NCBI RefSeq assembly: GCF_015354575.1
Contig: NZ_JACAFQ010000021.1
Location: 1-64,000, forward strand
From: Pseudomonas sp. UFMG81
Lineage (GTDB): Bacteria > Pseudomonadota > Gammaproteobacteria > Pseudomonadales > Pseudomonadaceae
Length of the DNA stretch: 64,000 nt
Direction of reading: 5' to 3'
Below the pieces are notes generated by a model, which was given only the letters and a program-made list of their open reading frames with translations, was not told the DNA's origin and ran no database searches. Shown here piece by piece: positions 25,886 through 34,750 of this stretch (position 1 is its first letter; every line of letters starts with the position of its first letter). The position numbers were made by a program, and so were the translations under genes.

Positions 25886-28800
25886 CAGAAGTTCATCTCC
25901 ACACCCAACAGCACACCGTTGGCCCGCTCATAGAGGTTGCCACCCAGCGATTGCTGGTACTCGGCGCGCACTTTCAGGGTGCCGCGGTAGGCGTTGTAGC
26001 GGTCGTCGTCGAACCACCACTGCCAGCGCACGCCTACGCCCGTGCGGGCATCCTGGCGCCAGTCGTTGCTTGGGTCCTGGCTTGAGAATTCGAGGAAACC
26101 GTAGGGCATGATCGTTTGCGGCGAGTCACCGCGCAGCTTCCAGGCATGCCCCTGCTGGAAGCGCGACAGCCAGGCGTGGTCGCCGGCGCGGGTCCACCAG
26201 GCGGCGTCGAGGTAGAGGAAGCGCTCGTCCCAATCGTCCTCGTCGATACGCCAGTCGTTGCGGTAGCGCCCCTGGTCGAGGAACGACGCGGTGGCGCGCA
26301 GCAGCAGGTCGTTGCTCGATTCGGCGTTGTGGCGCAGGTCGCCCCAGTTGCCGCCGACCTTGGCCGGGCTGAGCAATTCGCCCAGGCTCAGGCCACTGTA
26401 ATGGTCGCTGTCGATCTGGCGCTGGTGGTAGAGCTCGGCGTACAGGTTGAGGTTGGCCTGGCCCAGCGGCTTGTAGCGCAGGCCCACGCCGGTGCCCATG
26501 CTCTGGGCGTAGTCGGTGCGGCTCTGGCCACCAAACAGCACCCGGCCGTACACCGACAGGGTGCTGCCGTTGCGGCTGGGTTCTTCGCCCAGGGCGTGGT
26601 CCCACATGGCCAGCTGCACGTTCTGCGACTGGGCGCGGCGCGAGCTGCCGCTGCGCTGGCCGGTGTCGAGGAACTTGTCGTTGGTCGAGGTGCCGGCGGG
26701 CGACCAGGTGCTGGCCAGGGTGATGCTGTCACGCCGCGAAAGCGCTTCGTGGGCGCGGCGCTGGCGGTACTTGCGCGCCTCCAGGCTGCCGTACTCGTCG
26801 TCACCGTCGACCAGGTTCTGCTCTACGTCCAGCACCCGGCGCAGTTCGCGGCGGGCGGCGGCGCTGTTCTCGGCCTCGTCGTAGCGCAGGGCGAGGGTTT
26901 CGCCCAGGCGGTAGTCCTCGGGGAAGTCGCGGGTGGCGTGCTCCAGGTAGGGGATCGACTGGCGCCGTTGCTGTTTGTCCGGCGAGGCGGACAGGCGCAT
27001 GCCGTAGTCGGCGCGATAACGGGGTTGATCCGGCGCCAGGCGGACCGCCTCGGCCAGCCAGGCGGTGCTCTGGGCGCTGTCGCCAGCCTGTTGGGCGGTG
27101 CTGGCGGCGGCATAGTAATGGTCGGCGCGGGGGGCGTGGCGCAGGGCTTCGCGCTGGTAGGCCAGGGCCTGCTGGGCATCGCCCTGGCGCTCGGCGATGG
27201 CGGCACCCAGTGCCCAGTCATCGGCGCTGTTGTGCGCGGCGGCATCCCAGTGGCGGCGTGCGGCGTTGGCATCGCCGGCATTCAAGGCGCCGCGGGCGGC
27301 AGTGAGACGGGCGTTGTCGGTCCAGGCATTGGCCGGCAGGCTGTTCCAGATCGGCAAGGCCGCCTCGGAGTCGCCGGAGGCTTCCAGGGCGTAGGCCAAC
27401 GGTAGCCGGCTGTTGGTGTCGCCCAAGCGCTCGGCGGCCTGGTAGTAGACCACCGCTTCACCGGGCTGTCCGGGCATGGCGCAGCGGCCAAGGGCGCGGT
27501 ACTGGCCGGCCTCGGTGGGGTTGGCTGGGGTCACCCTTCGCACGGCCTCGCACTGGCCATTCTCGGCCAGGCGCCCGAGCAATTGAGCGCGGGTCGCCGC
27601 GTCCACCCGTGGCACCAGGGCGAGCATGCGCGGGGTGTTCAGCGGCCCGTCGTCACGGGCGTAGAGATTGCCCAAGCGCTGCAGCAGCGAGGCGGGCAGC
27701 CGGCCCTGGCGCCGGTCGTAGGCCTGTTCGACCAGCTGGCGGGCACGTTCGGCATGGCCTTGCTGTAGCAGCATGAAGCTCGCCTGCTCCAGGGCGGCGA
27801 GGTCGCCGGTCTGGCGGTAACGCTGCTCCCACTGTGCCGCGGTGCGCGGTTGCGCGGGTTGGGGCGGGTCGCCGTACAGGCGTTGCTTGAGGATGGCAAA
27901 GGCGCGTGGGTCGTCGTTGGCCTGGCATTGGCTCAGTTGCTCGCGGGCCAGGGTCAGGTCCTTGCGCGACAGCCAATCGACCGTTTCCAGGCACGGGCGC
28001 CCCAGTTCATTGCTCAGGCGCCGCACCAGCGCCGCGTCGTCACCCTGGCGGGCCAGCTCCCACAGCTGCTGGCGTTGCTCGGGTTGTTGCAGCTGTTCGG
28101 CGGGCAGGCTGCGCAACCAGCGTTCAGCCTGCTGGTTGTGGCCCATGGCAATGGTGCGTTCGGCCATGGCCAGGCGTGCCTGGGTCGCCGCTTGCGGCGA
28201 AGGGGCGCTGGGCAGGAGTGCGTTCAGGCCCTGCTCATCGACCTGCTGAATGTAGGCGTTGGCCAGGCGCTGCCAGTCCTGTGGGGGTAATTGCCCCTTG
28301 CTGGCCAAGGGTTGCAGCTGGTCGATGGTTTCCCCCCAGTTGCGCAATTGTTCGGCGAAGTTGGCCCGAGCCAGGCGCAACACCATACCGTCGTCCCGTG
28401 GCGGCAACTGGTTGAGCCAGTCGAGGGCGCGGCGGGCGCCGCCGAACTTGGCCAGGCTCAGGCTGTAGGCCTGCCACAGGCGCACGCGCTGGTTGGCGTT
28501 GCTGGTGGCCAGCCAGCCCTCGACCTGGCTGGCCGGCGGCGGGTCCTGTTCGATCCAGGTCAGGCGCAGCTCCAGCAGGGCGTCGGCGTATTCGGGGTTG
28601 TCGTCGAGGTCTTCGGCAATGGCCTGGGCGTCCTTGTAGCGGCGCTGGTGGGCCAGGGCCTCGGCGAGCAGGGCGCGGGCCTCGTTGTTGTTGGGCACGC
28701 GCTTGAGCACATGGCGGGTCAGACGTTCCACCTCGGCCCAGTTGTCGCGCTGCGCCTCGCGGTAGCCGCGCTCCATGAACGGGAAGCTGGTGAAGCGTTG

Positions 28801-28887
28801 GAAGTCGGTCATTGGTGGGGTGGGAGCGGCCTGGGCGGTGGCGCATAGCAGCAGGCTGGCGAAGGTCAGGGAAACACGGGGCTTCAT
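25885..28887 (-). CDS. nfrA: NfrA-like outer-membrane TPR/barrel protein (phage N4 receptor type)
   Basis: A 1000-residue exported protein with signal peptide MKPRVSLTFASLLLCATAQA. TPR-like helical repeats occupy about residues 40-680 (for example NNEARALLAEALAHQRRYKDA, AALPIWNSLPANAW). A C-terminal beta-barrel of about 300 residues ends in GVLLGVEMNF with terminal Phe. This architecture resembles exopolysaccharide export proteins (BcsC, PgaA), and E. coli NfrA is the phage N4 receptor and glycan exporter. It overlaps nfrB by 4 bp and the ybcH-like gene by 1 bp. Length and order agree with E. coli nfrBA-ybcH. Confidence 0.88.
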   Translation of the reverse strand: MKPRVSLTFASLLLCATAQAAPTPPMTDFQRFTSFPFMERGYREAQRDNWAEVERLTRHVLKRVPNNNEARALLAEALAHQRRYKDAQAIAEDLDDNPEYADALLELRLTWIEQDPPPASQVEGWLATSNANQRVRLWQAYSLSLAKFGGARRALDWLNQLPPRDDGMVLRLARANFAEQLRNWGETIDQLQPLASKGQLPPQDWQRLANAYIQQVDEQGLNALLPSAPSPQAATQARLAMAERTIAMGHNQQAERWLRSLPAEQLQQPEQRQQLWELARQGDDAALVRRLSNELGRPCLETVDWLSRKDLTLAREQLSQCQANDDPRAFAILKQRLYGDPPQPAQPRTAAQWEQRYRQTGDLAALEQASFMLLQQGHAERARQLVEQAYDRRQGRLPASLLQRLGNLYARDDGPLNTPRMLALVPRVDAATRAQLLGRLAENGQCEAVRRVTPANPTEAGQYRALGRCAMPGQPGEAVVYYQAAERLGDTNSRLPLAYALEASGDSEAALPIWNSLPANAWTDNARLTAARGALNAGDANAARRHWDAAAHNSADDWALGAAIAERQGDAQQALAYQREALRHAPRADHYYAAASTAQQAGDSAQSTAWLAEAVRLAPDQPRYRADYGMRLSASPDKQQRRQSIPYLEHATRDFPEDYRLGETLALRYDEAENSAAARRELRRVLDVEQNLVDGDDEYGSLEARKYRQRRAHEALSRRDSITLASTWSPAGTSTNDKFLDTGQRSGSSRRAQSQNVQLAMWDHALGEEPSRNGSTLSVYGRVLFGGQSRTDYAQSMGTGVGLRYKPLGQANLNLYAELYHQRQIDSDHYSGLSLGELLSPAKVGGNWGDLRHNAESSNDLLLRATASFLDQGRYRNDWRIDEDDWDERFLYLDAAWWTRAGDHAWLSRFQQGHAWKLRGDSPQTIMPYGFLEFSSQDPSNDWRQDARTGVGVRWQWWFDDDRYNAYRGTLKVRAEYQQSLGGNLYERANGVLLGVEMNF

Positions 28888-31058
28888 GCCACCTCCCGGG
28901 TCAGGTCGTAGGCGGCCTGCTGCTCGCGGGCCTGTTCGGCGAGGGCCTGGCGCAGCACGTCTTCGGTGATGATGCCGCGGGCGATCAGGTGTTCGCCCAG
29001 GCTTTGGGTCTCGGGGTCGAAGTCGATCAGCGCCTGGTTGAACAGGGTCGCCGGCACCATGCCGCGTACCTGCAGCAGGGCGCCGAGCATGACCTGGTGG
29101 CTGCTGACCTTTTCCAGCAACTCGACGTCATCCTGGTGGCGCTCCAGCACCTTCAGCATTTCGCGGGTCTCGGGCTTCTGCCAGGGGCTGGGGTAGTGGT
29201 AGCGCAGGCCCAGGGTGACCCGGCCCTGGGGGGCCAGCCGCGCGCGCACCGGGCACTTGAGCTGACGGCTGATCACCCCCAGCGAAACCTGGCTGACCGG
29301 GCTTTCGCTGGCCAGCACCAGGGTATCGCCGTCCTCGTCCACCGGTAGCACGCCGTAGTGGGTGGCCAGCTTGCGTGGCAGCTTGGCGATCAGCTGTGGG
29401 TTGATCTTGAACGGGTTGAGTGGTGCCCACGGCAGGTCCAGTTGCGCAGCCAGGGCCTCGGCCAGCTGTTCGCTGTTCAGCCAGCCGCGCAGCAGCAGCT
29501 CACGGCCCAGGCGCCGGCGCACCGGGCTGGTGATGGCCTGGTGCAGTTGCTCTTCGCTGATCAGCCCTTTCTCCACCAGGCGCTGGCCCAGGGGGATGCG
29601 CGCTGGCGAGGCGAGGGCGGGGAATTCGTGGGTGGTCTTGTCCCAGGCCACCCGTCGCGAGTCGCCCATTTCCATCACCTGGCGCAGGGCGCGCAGGTTG
29701 GCGAAGAAGTTGACGAAGTTGCTCCACATCATCCGTGGCGCCGACAACAGGCCCTCGAAGATGCCGTAGTAACGGGTGACGAACCAGCCGCGCTGGAACA
29801 GGCGGTTGACCAGCAGCAGACCGTTGAGCCAGAGCAGTACGCTGAGCAGGCGGCTGTCGCTGAGGATCGACATGAAGCGCCAGGAATCCGGGGCGATCAC
29901 GGTGACCAGCCACATGGCCAGCAGCACCAGCAGCAACAGGTTGACCAGGAAACTCAGCAGGTAGGCGAACAGCCCGCGGCGGTCGCGCCAGAGGAAGTAG
30001 TTGAGCGCGCCGGTGCGGCTCCAGCCGAGGTTGCTGGTGCCCTGGAACACGATACCGACGATCCACCGCGATTTCTGGCGAATGGCATGCTGCCAGTCGC
30101 GGGGGAAGTGCTCGCGCACGCAGATCACCTGGGCGAACTCGCGGCTCATGCCGGGGCGCCACGTCTGTTTGAGGGCCAGTGCCGGGTCGGTGATCGAGTA
30201 GCGGGCGAAGATGCACTTCATGCCCTTTTGCTTGAGGCGAAAACCGATGTCGTAGTCCTCGGTCAGCGACTGCACGTCGAAGGCGATGCCATCGCCGTCC
30301 TCCAGCAGGGCGCTGATCGCCCGGCGGCTGAAGCAGGTGCCCACGCCGGCGCTGGGTACCTGGCCGGTGAGCGCTTCGCGCACGATCACGTCCTTGCCGT
30401 GGTTCTCGGCGAACTCGTCGACATAGTGCCCGGCGGTAAAGCCCTTCCATTCCGGGGCGTAGGGGTACACCGGGATCTGAATCATGTCCTTGTTCGGCAA
30501 CAGGTAGTTGAACAGGCGCAGTTCCATGGGCGAGATGACGTCCTCGGCGTCATGCAGGATGAAACCGGCGAACTCGATGCGCGCGTCCTGCTGGAAACGC
30601 AGGATGGCGTCGATGATGTTGTTCAGGCAGTCGGCCTTGCTGGTGGGGCCGGGGCGGGCGCAGACCACCTTGTGCACGTTGGGGTAGTGCAGGCACACGG
30701 CATCGACGTCGGCCTGGGTCTGTGGGTCGTTGGGGTAGGTGCCGACGAAGATCTGGTAGTTCTCGTAGTCGATGGTCGAGGCCGCCAAGCGTGCCATCTC
30801 GCCGACCACACCGACTTCGTTCCAGGCCGGGACCATGATCGCCAGGGGTTTTTCCGGCACCTCGAACAGGCGCTTCTCGTCGGCCTTCTCGAACTTGTCA
30901 TAGATGCGGAAGCGGCGGACCAGCTTGCGCCCCCAGTAGCACAGGTCGATGAACAGGTCGTCCAGGCCCAGCAGGAACATCAGGCTCGCCAGGATGATGG
31001 CGAGGATCTTCAGGCCGAACAGTACATAGGTGAGGAAATCGATGAAGGCCAGGCTCAT
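28884..31058 (-). CDS. nfrB: NfrB-like membrane glycosyltransferase with c-di-GMP-binding MshEN-type C-terminus
   Basis: A 724-residue inner-membrane protein. N-terminal TM segments (residues 8-30) are followed by a GT2 glycosyltransferase domain (about 65-340) with VPAWNEVGVVGEM, HDAEDVISPMEL (Asp pair), SAGVGTCFSRRA and the QxxRW-like QKSRWIVG. A TM cluster follows (about 375-460). The C-terminal 230 residues carry MshEN-like segments: LGQRLVEKGLISEEQLHQAI, RRLGRELLLRGWLNSEQL and, at the end, LGEHLIARGIITEDVLRQAL. E. coli NfrB is activated by c-di-GMP through this region and polymerises N-acetylmannosamine units. It overlaps wecB and nfrA by 4 bp each, so one operon. Confidence 0.9.
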   Translation of the reverse strand: MSLAFIDFLTYVLFGLKILAIILASLMFLLGLDDLFIDLCYWGRKLVRRFRIYDKFEKADEKRLFEVPEKPLAIMVPAWNEVGVVGEMARLAASTIDYENYQIFVGTYPNDPQTQADVDAVCLHYPNVHKVVCARPGPTSKADCLNNIIDAILRFQQDARIEFAGFILHDAEDVISPMELRLFNYLLPNKDMIQIPVYPYAPEWKGFTAGHYVDEFAENHGKDVIVREALTGQVPSAGVGTCFSRRAISALLEDGDGIAFDVQSLTEDYDIGFRLKQKGMKCIFARYSITDPALALKQTWRPGMSREFAQVICVREHFPRDWQHAIRQKSRWIVGIVFQGTSNLGWSRTGALNYFLWRDRRGLFAYLLSFLVNLLLLVLLAMWLVTVIAPDSWRFMSILSDSRLLSVLLWLNGLLLVNRLFQRGWFVTRYYGIFEGLLSAPRMMWSNFVNFFANLRALRQVMEMGDSRRVAWDKTTHEFPALASPARIPLGQRLVEKGLISEEQLHQAITSPVRRRLGRELLLRGWLNSEQLAEALAAQLDLPWAPLNPFKINPQLIAKLPRKLATHYGVLPVDEDGDTLVLASESPVSQVSLGVISRQLKCPVRARLAPQGRVTLGLRYHYPSPWQKPETREMLKVLERHQDDVELLEKVSSHQVMLGALLQVRGMVPATLFNQALIDFDPETQSLGEHLIARGIITEDVLRQALAEQAREQQAAYDLTREVA

Positions 31059-32209
31059 GCGTCGGCCCGTGTGCTGGCTTGTTCGGCGAACCAGCGGGTC
31101 AGGCGTTCGGCGATGCGTTCGCTGGCATGGCCGTCACCGAACGGTGTGTAGACCCTCGCCATGCGGGCGTAGGCCGCGGGGTCGTCGAGCAGTTGACTGG
31201 TTTCCTGGACGATGCGCTCGGTGAGGGTGCCGACCAGTTTGACCGTACCGCCCTTGAGCACGGCGGGGCGCTCGGTGACCTTGCGCAGCACCAGCACCGG
31301 CTTGCCCAGCGCGGGCGCTTCTTCCTGCACGCCGCCGGAGTCGGTGAGGATGATATGGGCACGGTTCATCAGCCAGACGAAGTGCGGATAGTCCTGGGGG
31401 GCGACCAGGTGGATGTTGTCGCGGCCAGACAGCACGCTGTACACGGCATGCTGCACCTGCGGGTTGAGGTGCACCGGGTAGACGAACTGCACGTCCGGGT
31501 AGCGCAGGGCTAGTTCGGCCAGGGCCAGGCAGATGCGTTCGAAGCCGCTGCCGAAGTTTTCCCGGCGGTGGCCGGTGACCAGCACCATGCGCTGGTCATC
31601 GCGCAATGCATTGAGCGGGGAGTTGGCGGCGGGGCGCCAGTTGTCCTGCTTGAGCTTGTCGCGCATCCACAGCAACGCATCGATCACCGTGTTGCCGGTG
31701 ACCGCTATGTGTTCCGGGGGCACGCCTTCGCGGATCAGGTTGGCGTCCGAGTCGCGGGTGGGGGTGAAGTGCAGGTCGGCGAGTACGCCGGTCAGGCGCC
31801 GGTTGGCTTCTTCCGGCCAGGGTTGCTGCAGGTTGCCGGTGCGCAGGCCGGCTTCGACATGGCCGATGGGGATGTGCCGGTGGAAGGCGGCCAGCGAGGC
31901 GATGAAACTGGTGGTGGTGTCGCCATGCACCAGCACGATGTCCGGCTTGGCCTGCTCATAGGCCTGGTCGAGCTTGTCCAGCAGGTCGCGGGCCAGGCCG
32001 TTGAGAGTCTGGTTCTGGGTCATCACCTGCAGGTCCTGGTCCACCGTGAGGCCGAAGGCGGTGAGCACCTGCTCGAGCATTTCGCGGTGCTGGCCGGTGG
32101 AGCAGATATGCAGGTTCACCTCGGGCCAGTGGCGCAGCACCCGGGCCAAGGGGGCCATCTTGATCGCTTCAGGGCGGGTACCGAAAACCATCATGACGGT
32201 GTAGGCCAT
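31055..32209 (-). CDS. wecB: UDP-N-acetylglucosamine 2-epimerase (non-hydrolysing)
   Basis: A 384-residue enzyme interconverting UDP-GlcNAc and UDP-ManNAc. Characteristic segments are FGTRPEAIKMAPL, HGDTTTSFIASLAAF, GHVEAGLRTG with PEEANRRL, GHRRENFG, and LTDSGGVQEEAPALGKPVLVLR. Length fits WecB (about 375). It is the first gene of the operon, overlapping nfrB by 4 bp; in E. coli wecB is instead in the enterobacterial common antigen locus. Its linkage here points to ManNAc as the building block of the Nfr-type polymer. ATG 32209 has GAGGA about 10 nt upstream. Confidence 0.92.
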   Translation of the reverse strand: MAYTVMMVFGTRPEAIKMAPLARVLRHWPEVNLHICSTGQHREMLEQVLTAFGLTVDQDLQVMTQNQTLNGLARDLLDKLDQAYEQAKPDIVLVHGDTTTSFIASLAAFHRHIPIGHVEAGLRTGNLQQPWPEEANRRLTGVLADLHFTPTRDSDANLIREGVPPEHIAVTGNTVIDALLWMRDKLKQDNWRPAANSPLNALRDDQRMVLVTGHRRENFGSGFERICLALAELALRYPDVQFVYPVHLNPQVQHAVYSVLSGRDNIHLVAPQDYPHFVWLMNRAHIILTDSGGVQEEAPALGKPVLVLRKVTERPAVLKGGTVKLVGTLTERIVQETSQLLDDPAAYARMARVYTPFGDGHASERIAERLTRWFAEQASTRADA

Positions 32210-32366
32210 TGGGCATGTCCTCGTTCGATTCCTTGTCCGAAGTTGTACGACTTGTCACCACGTGCAGAAGATAGATACAAGCAGCCCAACGGCGGGTTGT
32301 CCAATGCGTGGCGTGCGCCCTGGGCAGCGCGCCACGCATGAGCGCAGGCGGGCTGGTGCGGGCGAG

Positions 32367-32388
32367 TTGTTGACGGGACAATCAACAA
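32367..32388. promoter_or_regulatory. Inverted repeat in the wecB / PACE divergent region
   Basis: TTGTTGA (32367-32373), 8-nt spacer, TCAACAA (32382-32388): a perfect 7-bp inverted repeat in the 252-bp region between wecB (minus) and the PACE gene (plus). It could be an operator for either. It does not match the FleQ box I know well enough to name one. Confidence 0.35.
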
Positions 32389-32461
32389 AATGTGCATCTG
32401 CGGCTGTTTCTTGTAGCCGACTTCTTGTAGCGTTGGGGGTCTTTTCCGAAGGGAGCCGCAC

Positions 32462-32899
32462 ATGCAAGGCAAGGCGCGCAAGATCGTCCAGGCCATCCTC
32501 TACGAGGCCATCGCCGTGGCCTGCGTGGCGCCGGCGCTGGAACTGGCGTTCGGCGCTGGCATGGCCGAGTCGACGGTGCTGTCGATCCTCATGTCGGCCA
32601 TCGCCATGAGCTGGAACATGGCGTTCAACTGGGCGTTCGAGCGTTGGGAAGCACGCCAGCACAAGCGCAGCCGCACGTTCCTGCGCCGGTTGCTGCATGC
32701 CCTGGGCTTCGAAGGTGGGCTGGTGCTGATCCTGCTGCCGCTGGTGGCGTACTGGTTGAATATCAGCCTGTGGGCGGCGCTGGTCACCAACCTGGCGTTG
32801 TTCGTGTTCTTCTTCGTCTACGCGTTCGTGTTCCAGTGGGGCTTCGACAAGGTCTTCGATGTGCCGGTGTCGGCACAGGAAGCCCCCAAGGGGTGTTGA
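32462..32899 (+). CDS. PACE family efflux transporter (BTP domain pair)
   Basis: A 145-residue inner-membrane protein with four predicted helices arranged as two bacterial-transmembrane-pair repeats. The first contains MSWNMAFNWAFERWEARQ; the second the equivalent FVYAFVFQWGFDKVFD. The conserved Glu15 in LYEAIAV is typical of the PACE family, proton-coupled exporters of biocides such as chlorhexidine and of short diamines. ATG 32462 has GGGAG about 8 nt before it. It is alone between the glycan operon and ilvA; its stop codon overlaps a possible promoter for the ilvA leader. Confidence 0.87.
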   Translation: MQGKARKIVQAILYEAIAVACVAPALELAFGAGMAESTVLSILMSAIAMSWNMAFNWAFERWEARQHKRSRTFLRRLLHALGFEGGLVLILLPLVAYWLNISLWAALVTNLALFVFFFVYAFVFQWGFDKVFDVPVSAQEAPKGC

Positions 32900-32923
32900 C
32901 TTCCCACAAGCGCGCAGGATAAG
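32896..32923 (+). promoter_or_regulatory. Possible sigma-70 promoter for the ilvA leader
   Basis: TTGACT (32896-32901) and GATAAG (32918-32923) are separated by 16 nt. The predicted start near 32930 would leave almost no 5' UTR before the leader ATG at 32934, so an earlier promoter inside the PACE gene is also possible. Confidence 0.35.
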
Positions 32924-32933
32924 TTCCCTGCCC

Positions 32934-33002
32934 ATGACCACATTCCCGCACCTGCGCACCGCCAGCATTATTATTACCGCCATTATCGGATTGGCGGGCT
33001 AG
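32934..33002 (+). CDS. Isoleucine-rich leader peptide of the ilvA attenuator
   Basis: A 22-codon ORF (ATG 32934, TAG 33000-33002) reading MTTFPHLRTAS then I-I-I-T-A-I-I-G-L-A-G. Five of 22 codons are Ile (four ATT, one ATC; 32967-32975 and 32982-32987) and four are Thr. This is the composition expected of a ribosome-stalling control peptide for isoleucine biosynthesis. It lies 84 bp before ilvA and is followed by overlapping terminator/antiterminator sequences. The ribosome site is weak: AGGA at 32916-32919 is 14 nt from the ATG. Confidence 0.8.
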   Translation: MTTFPHLRTASIIITAIIGLAG

Positions 33003-33044
33003 CGCGTACGTGCACCGAACCCGCCCTGGAGGCGGGTTTCTTCT
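32993..33044 (+). terminator. Transcription attenuator: mutually exclusive antiterminator and terminator before ilvA
   Basis: Terminator: AACCCGCC (33018-33025), CTGGA loop, GGCGGGTT (33031-33038), then TTCTTCTCT. Antiterminator: an identical GGCGGG at 32993-32998, within the last leader codons, can pair with the same CCCGCC (33020-33025). A ribosome that finishes the peptide (stop 33000) masks 32993-32998 and lets the terminator form. Stalling at the first Ile codons leaves it free to block the terminator. This is the classical ilv/his attenuation logic, read directly from the sequence. Confidence 0.82.
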
Positions 33045-33086
33045 CTCTGACTCCTGGGCAACAACGTAGAAGACCAGGAGTCATCG

Positions 33087-34643
33087 ATGACCAACTTGAG
33101 CGTCAGCCCTCGTACCACGCCCCAGCAACTGCTGTCCGAGCAAGTGCGCCGCATTCTCGGCGCGCCGGTCTACGACCTGGCCATCGAAACCCCGTTGCAG
33201 CCGGCCCCGGCGCTGTCCGCGACCCTGGGCAACCAGGTGCTGCTCAAGCGCGAAGATCTGCAACCGACCTTCTCCTTCAAGATCCGCGGTGCCTACACCC
33301 GGCTGTCGCGCTTGAACAGCGACCAACGCGCGCGCGGGGTGATCACCGCCTCCGCTGGCAACCATGCCCAAGGCGTGGCGCTGGCTGCCTCGCACCTGGG
33401 CATCAAGGCCACTATCGTGATGCCGACCACCACGCCCTCGCTCAAGGTCGAGGGGGTGCGTTCGCGGGGCGGCCATGTGGTGCTGCATGGCGAGAGTTTC
33501 CCGCATGCGCTGGCCCATGCGCTGGCCCTGGCCGACAGCGACGGCGCAACCTTCGTGCCACCCTTCGACGACCCGGACGTGATCGCTGGCCAAGGCACCG
33601 TGGCCATGGAAATCCTGCGCCAGCACCCGGGCCCGTTGCACGCGATCTTCGTGCCGGTGGGCGGCGGCGGGCTGGTGGCCGGGATCGCCGCCTACGTGAA
33701 GTACCTGCGCCCGGAGGTGAAGGTGATCGGCGTCGAGCCCGAAGACTCCAACTGCCTGCAGGCCGCCATGGCTGCTGGCGAGCGGGTGATCCTGCCACAG
33801 GTGGGCACCTTCGCCGACGGCGTGGCGGTGGCGCAGATCGGTGCCCACTGCTTCGAATTGTGCCGGCACTTCGTCGATGAGGTGGTGACGGTCAGCAGTG
33901 ACGAGCTGTGCGCGGCGATCAAGGACATCTACGACGACACCCGCTCGATCACCGAACCGTCCGGCGCGCTGGCGGTAGCTGGGATCAAGAAGTATGTGGC
34001 CCGCGAGGGCGTGCGAGGACAGACGCTGGTGGCCATCGACTCCGGCGCCAACGTCAACTTCGACCGCCTGCGCCATGTCGCCGAGCGCGCGGAGTTGGGT
34101 GAGCAGCGCGAGGCGGTCATCGCCGTGACCATCCCCGAGCAACCCGGCAGTTTCCGCGCGTTCTGCCAGGCCCTGGGCAAGCGCCAGATCACCGAGTTCA
34201 ACTATCGCTATTACCCGGGGCGGGAGGCGCGGTTGTTCGTGGGGGTGCAGACCCATCCGCAACACGACCCGCGTGAGCAGTTGCTGGCCAGCCTGGCCGG
34301 GCAGGGCTACCAGGTGCTCGACCTGACCGACAACGAGTTGGCCAAGCTGCATGTGCGCCACACCGTCGGTGGGCATGCGGCACCTGGGGTGAACGAGCGG
34401 GTACTGCGCTTCGAATTCCCCGAACGGCCGGGGGCGTTGCTGGGCTTCTTGGAACGCCTGGGCAAGCGTTGGAACATCAGCTTGTTCCACTACCGCAACC
34501 ATGGTGCGGCTGAAGCGCGGGTGTTCGCTGCGCTGGAAGTGCCGGATGATGAGTTGGCAGGGCTGCCGGAGGCGCTGGCGGCGATGGGGTATCGCTACTG
34601 GGACGAGACCGATAACCCTGCGTATCGGCTGTTCCTGGGGTGA
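33087..34643 (+). CDS. ilvA: Biosynthetic threonine dehydratase (threonine ammonia-lyase)
   Basis: A 518-residue PLP enzyme converting threonine to 2-oxobutanoate, the first step of isoleucine synthesis. The catalytic domain (1-330) has the PLP-Lys motif TFSFKIRGAY (near residue 66), SAGNHAQG and the phosphate-binding VGGGGLVAG. The C-terminal part holds two ACT-like regulatory segments (about 345-420 and 440-515: TIPEQPGSFRAFCQALG and FPERPGALLGFLERLGKRWN), expected to bind isoleucine and valine. Length fits the allosteric long form. Control by the attenuator just upstream adds transcriptional feedback. GGAG lies 8 nt before ATG 33087. Confidence 0.95.
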   Translation: MTNLSVSPRTTPQQLLSEQVRRILGAPVYDLAIETPLQPAPALSATLGNQVLLKREDLQPTFSFKIRGAYTRLSRLNSDQRARGVITASAGNHAQGVALAASHLGIKATIVMPTTTPSLKVEGVRSRGGHVVLHGESFPHALAHALALADSDGATFVPPFDDPDVIAGQGTVAMEILRQHPGPLHAIFVPVGGGGLVAGIAAYVKYLRPEVKVIGVEPEDSNCLQAAMAAGERVILPQVGTFADGVAVAQIGAHCFELCRHFVDEVVTVSSDELCAAIKDIYDDTRSITEPSGALAVAGIKKYVAREGVRGQTLVAIDSGANVNFDRLRHVAERAELGEQREAVIAVTIPEQPGSFRAFCQALGKRQITEFNYRYYPGREARLFVGVQTHPQHDPREQLLASLAGQGYQVLDLTDNELAKLHVRHTVGGHAAPGVNERVLRFEFPERPGALLGFLERLGKRWNISLFHYRNHGAAEARVFAALEVPDDELAGLPEALAAMGYRYWDETDNPAYRLFLG

Positions 34644-34671
34644 GGGCCGGGCCCGAGCTCAGTTTGAGATC

Positions 34672-34715
34672 GCTGGGGCTGCTGTGCCGCGATCGGGGCG
34701 CGCAGCGGCCCCAGC
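34672..34715. terminator. Hairpin between convergent ilvA and sulfatase genes
   Basis: GCTGGGGCTGCTGTGC at 34672 faces GCGCAGCGGCCCCAGC ending near 34715. It is REP-derived, without a clear T-tract, and placed to serve both convergent genes. Confidence 0.55.
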
Positions 34716-34750
34716 AATACCAGCCCCTGCGCGAAAATTGAACGGGCGCC

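Noticed and set aside
29358..31151. 597-residue open frame opposite nfrB
   Set aside because: Antisense shadow rich in Gln, Val and His; nfrB is the clear gene.
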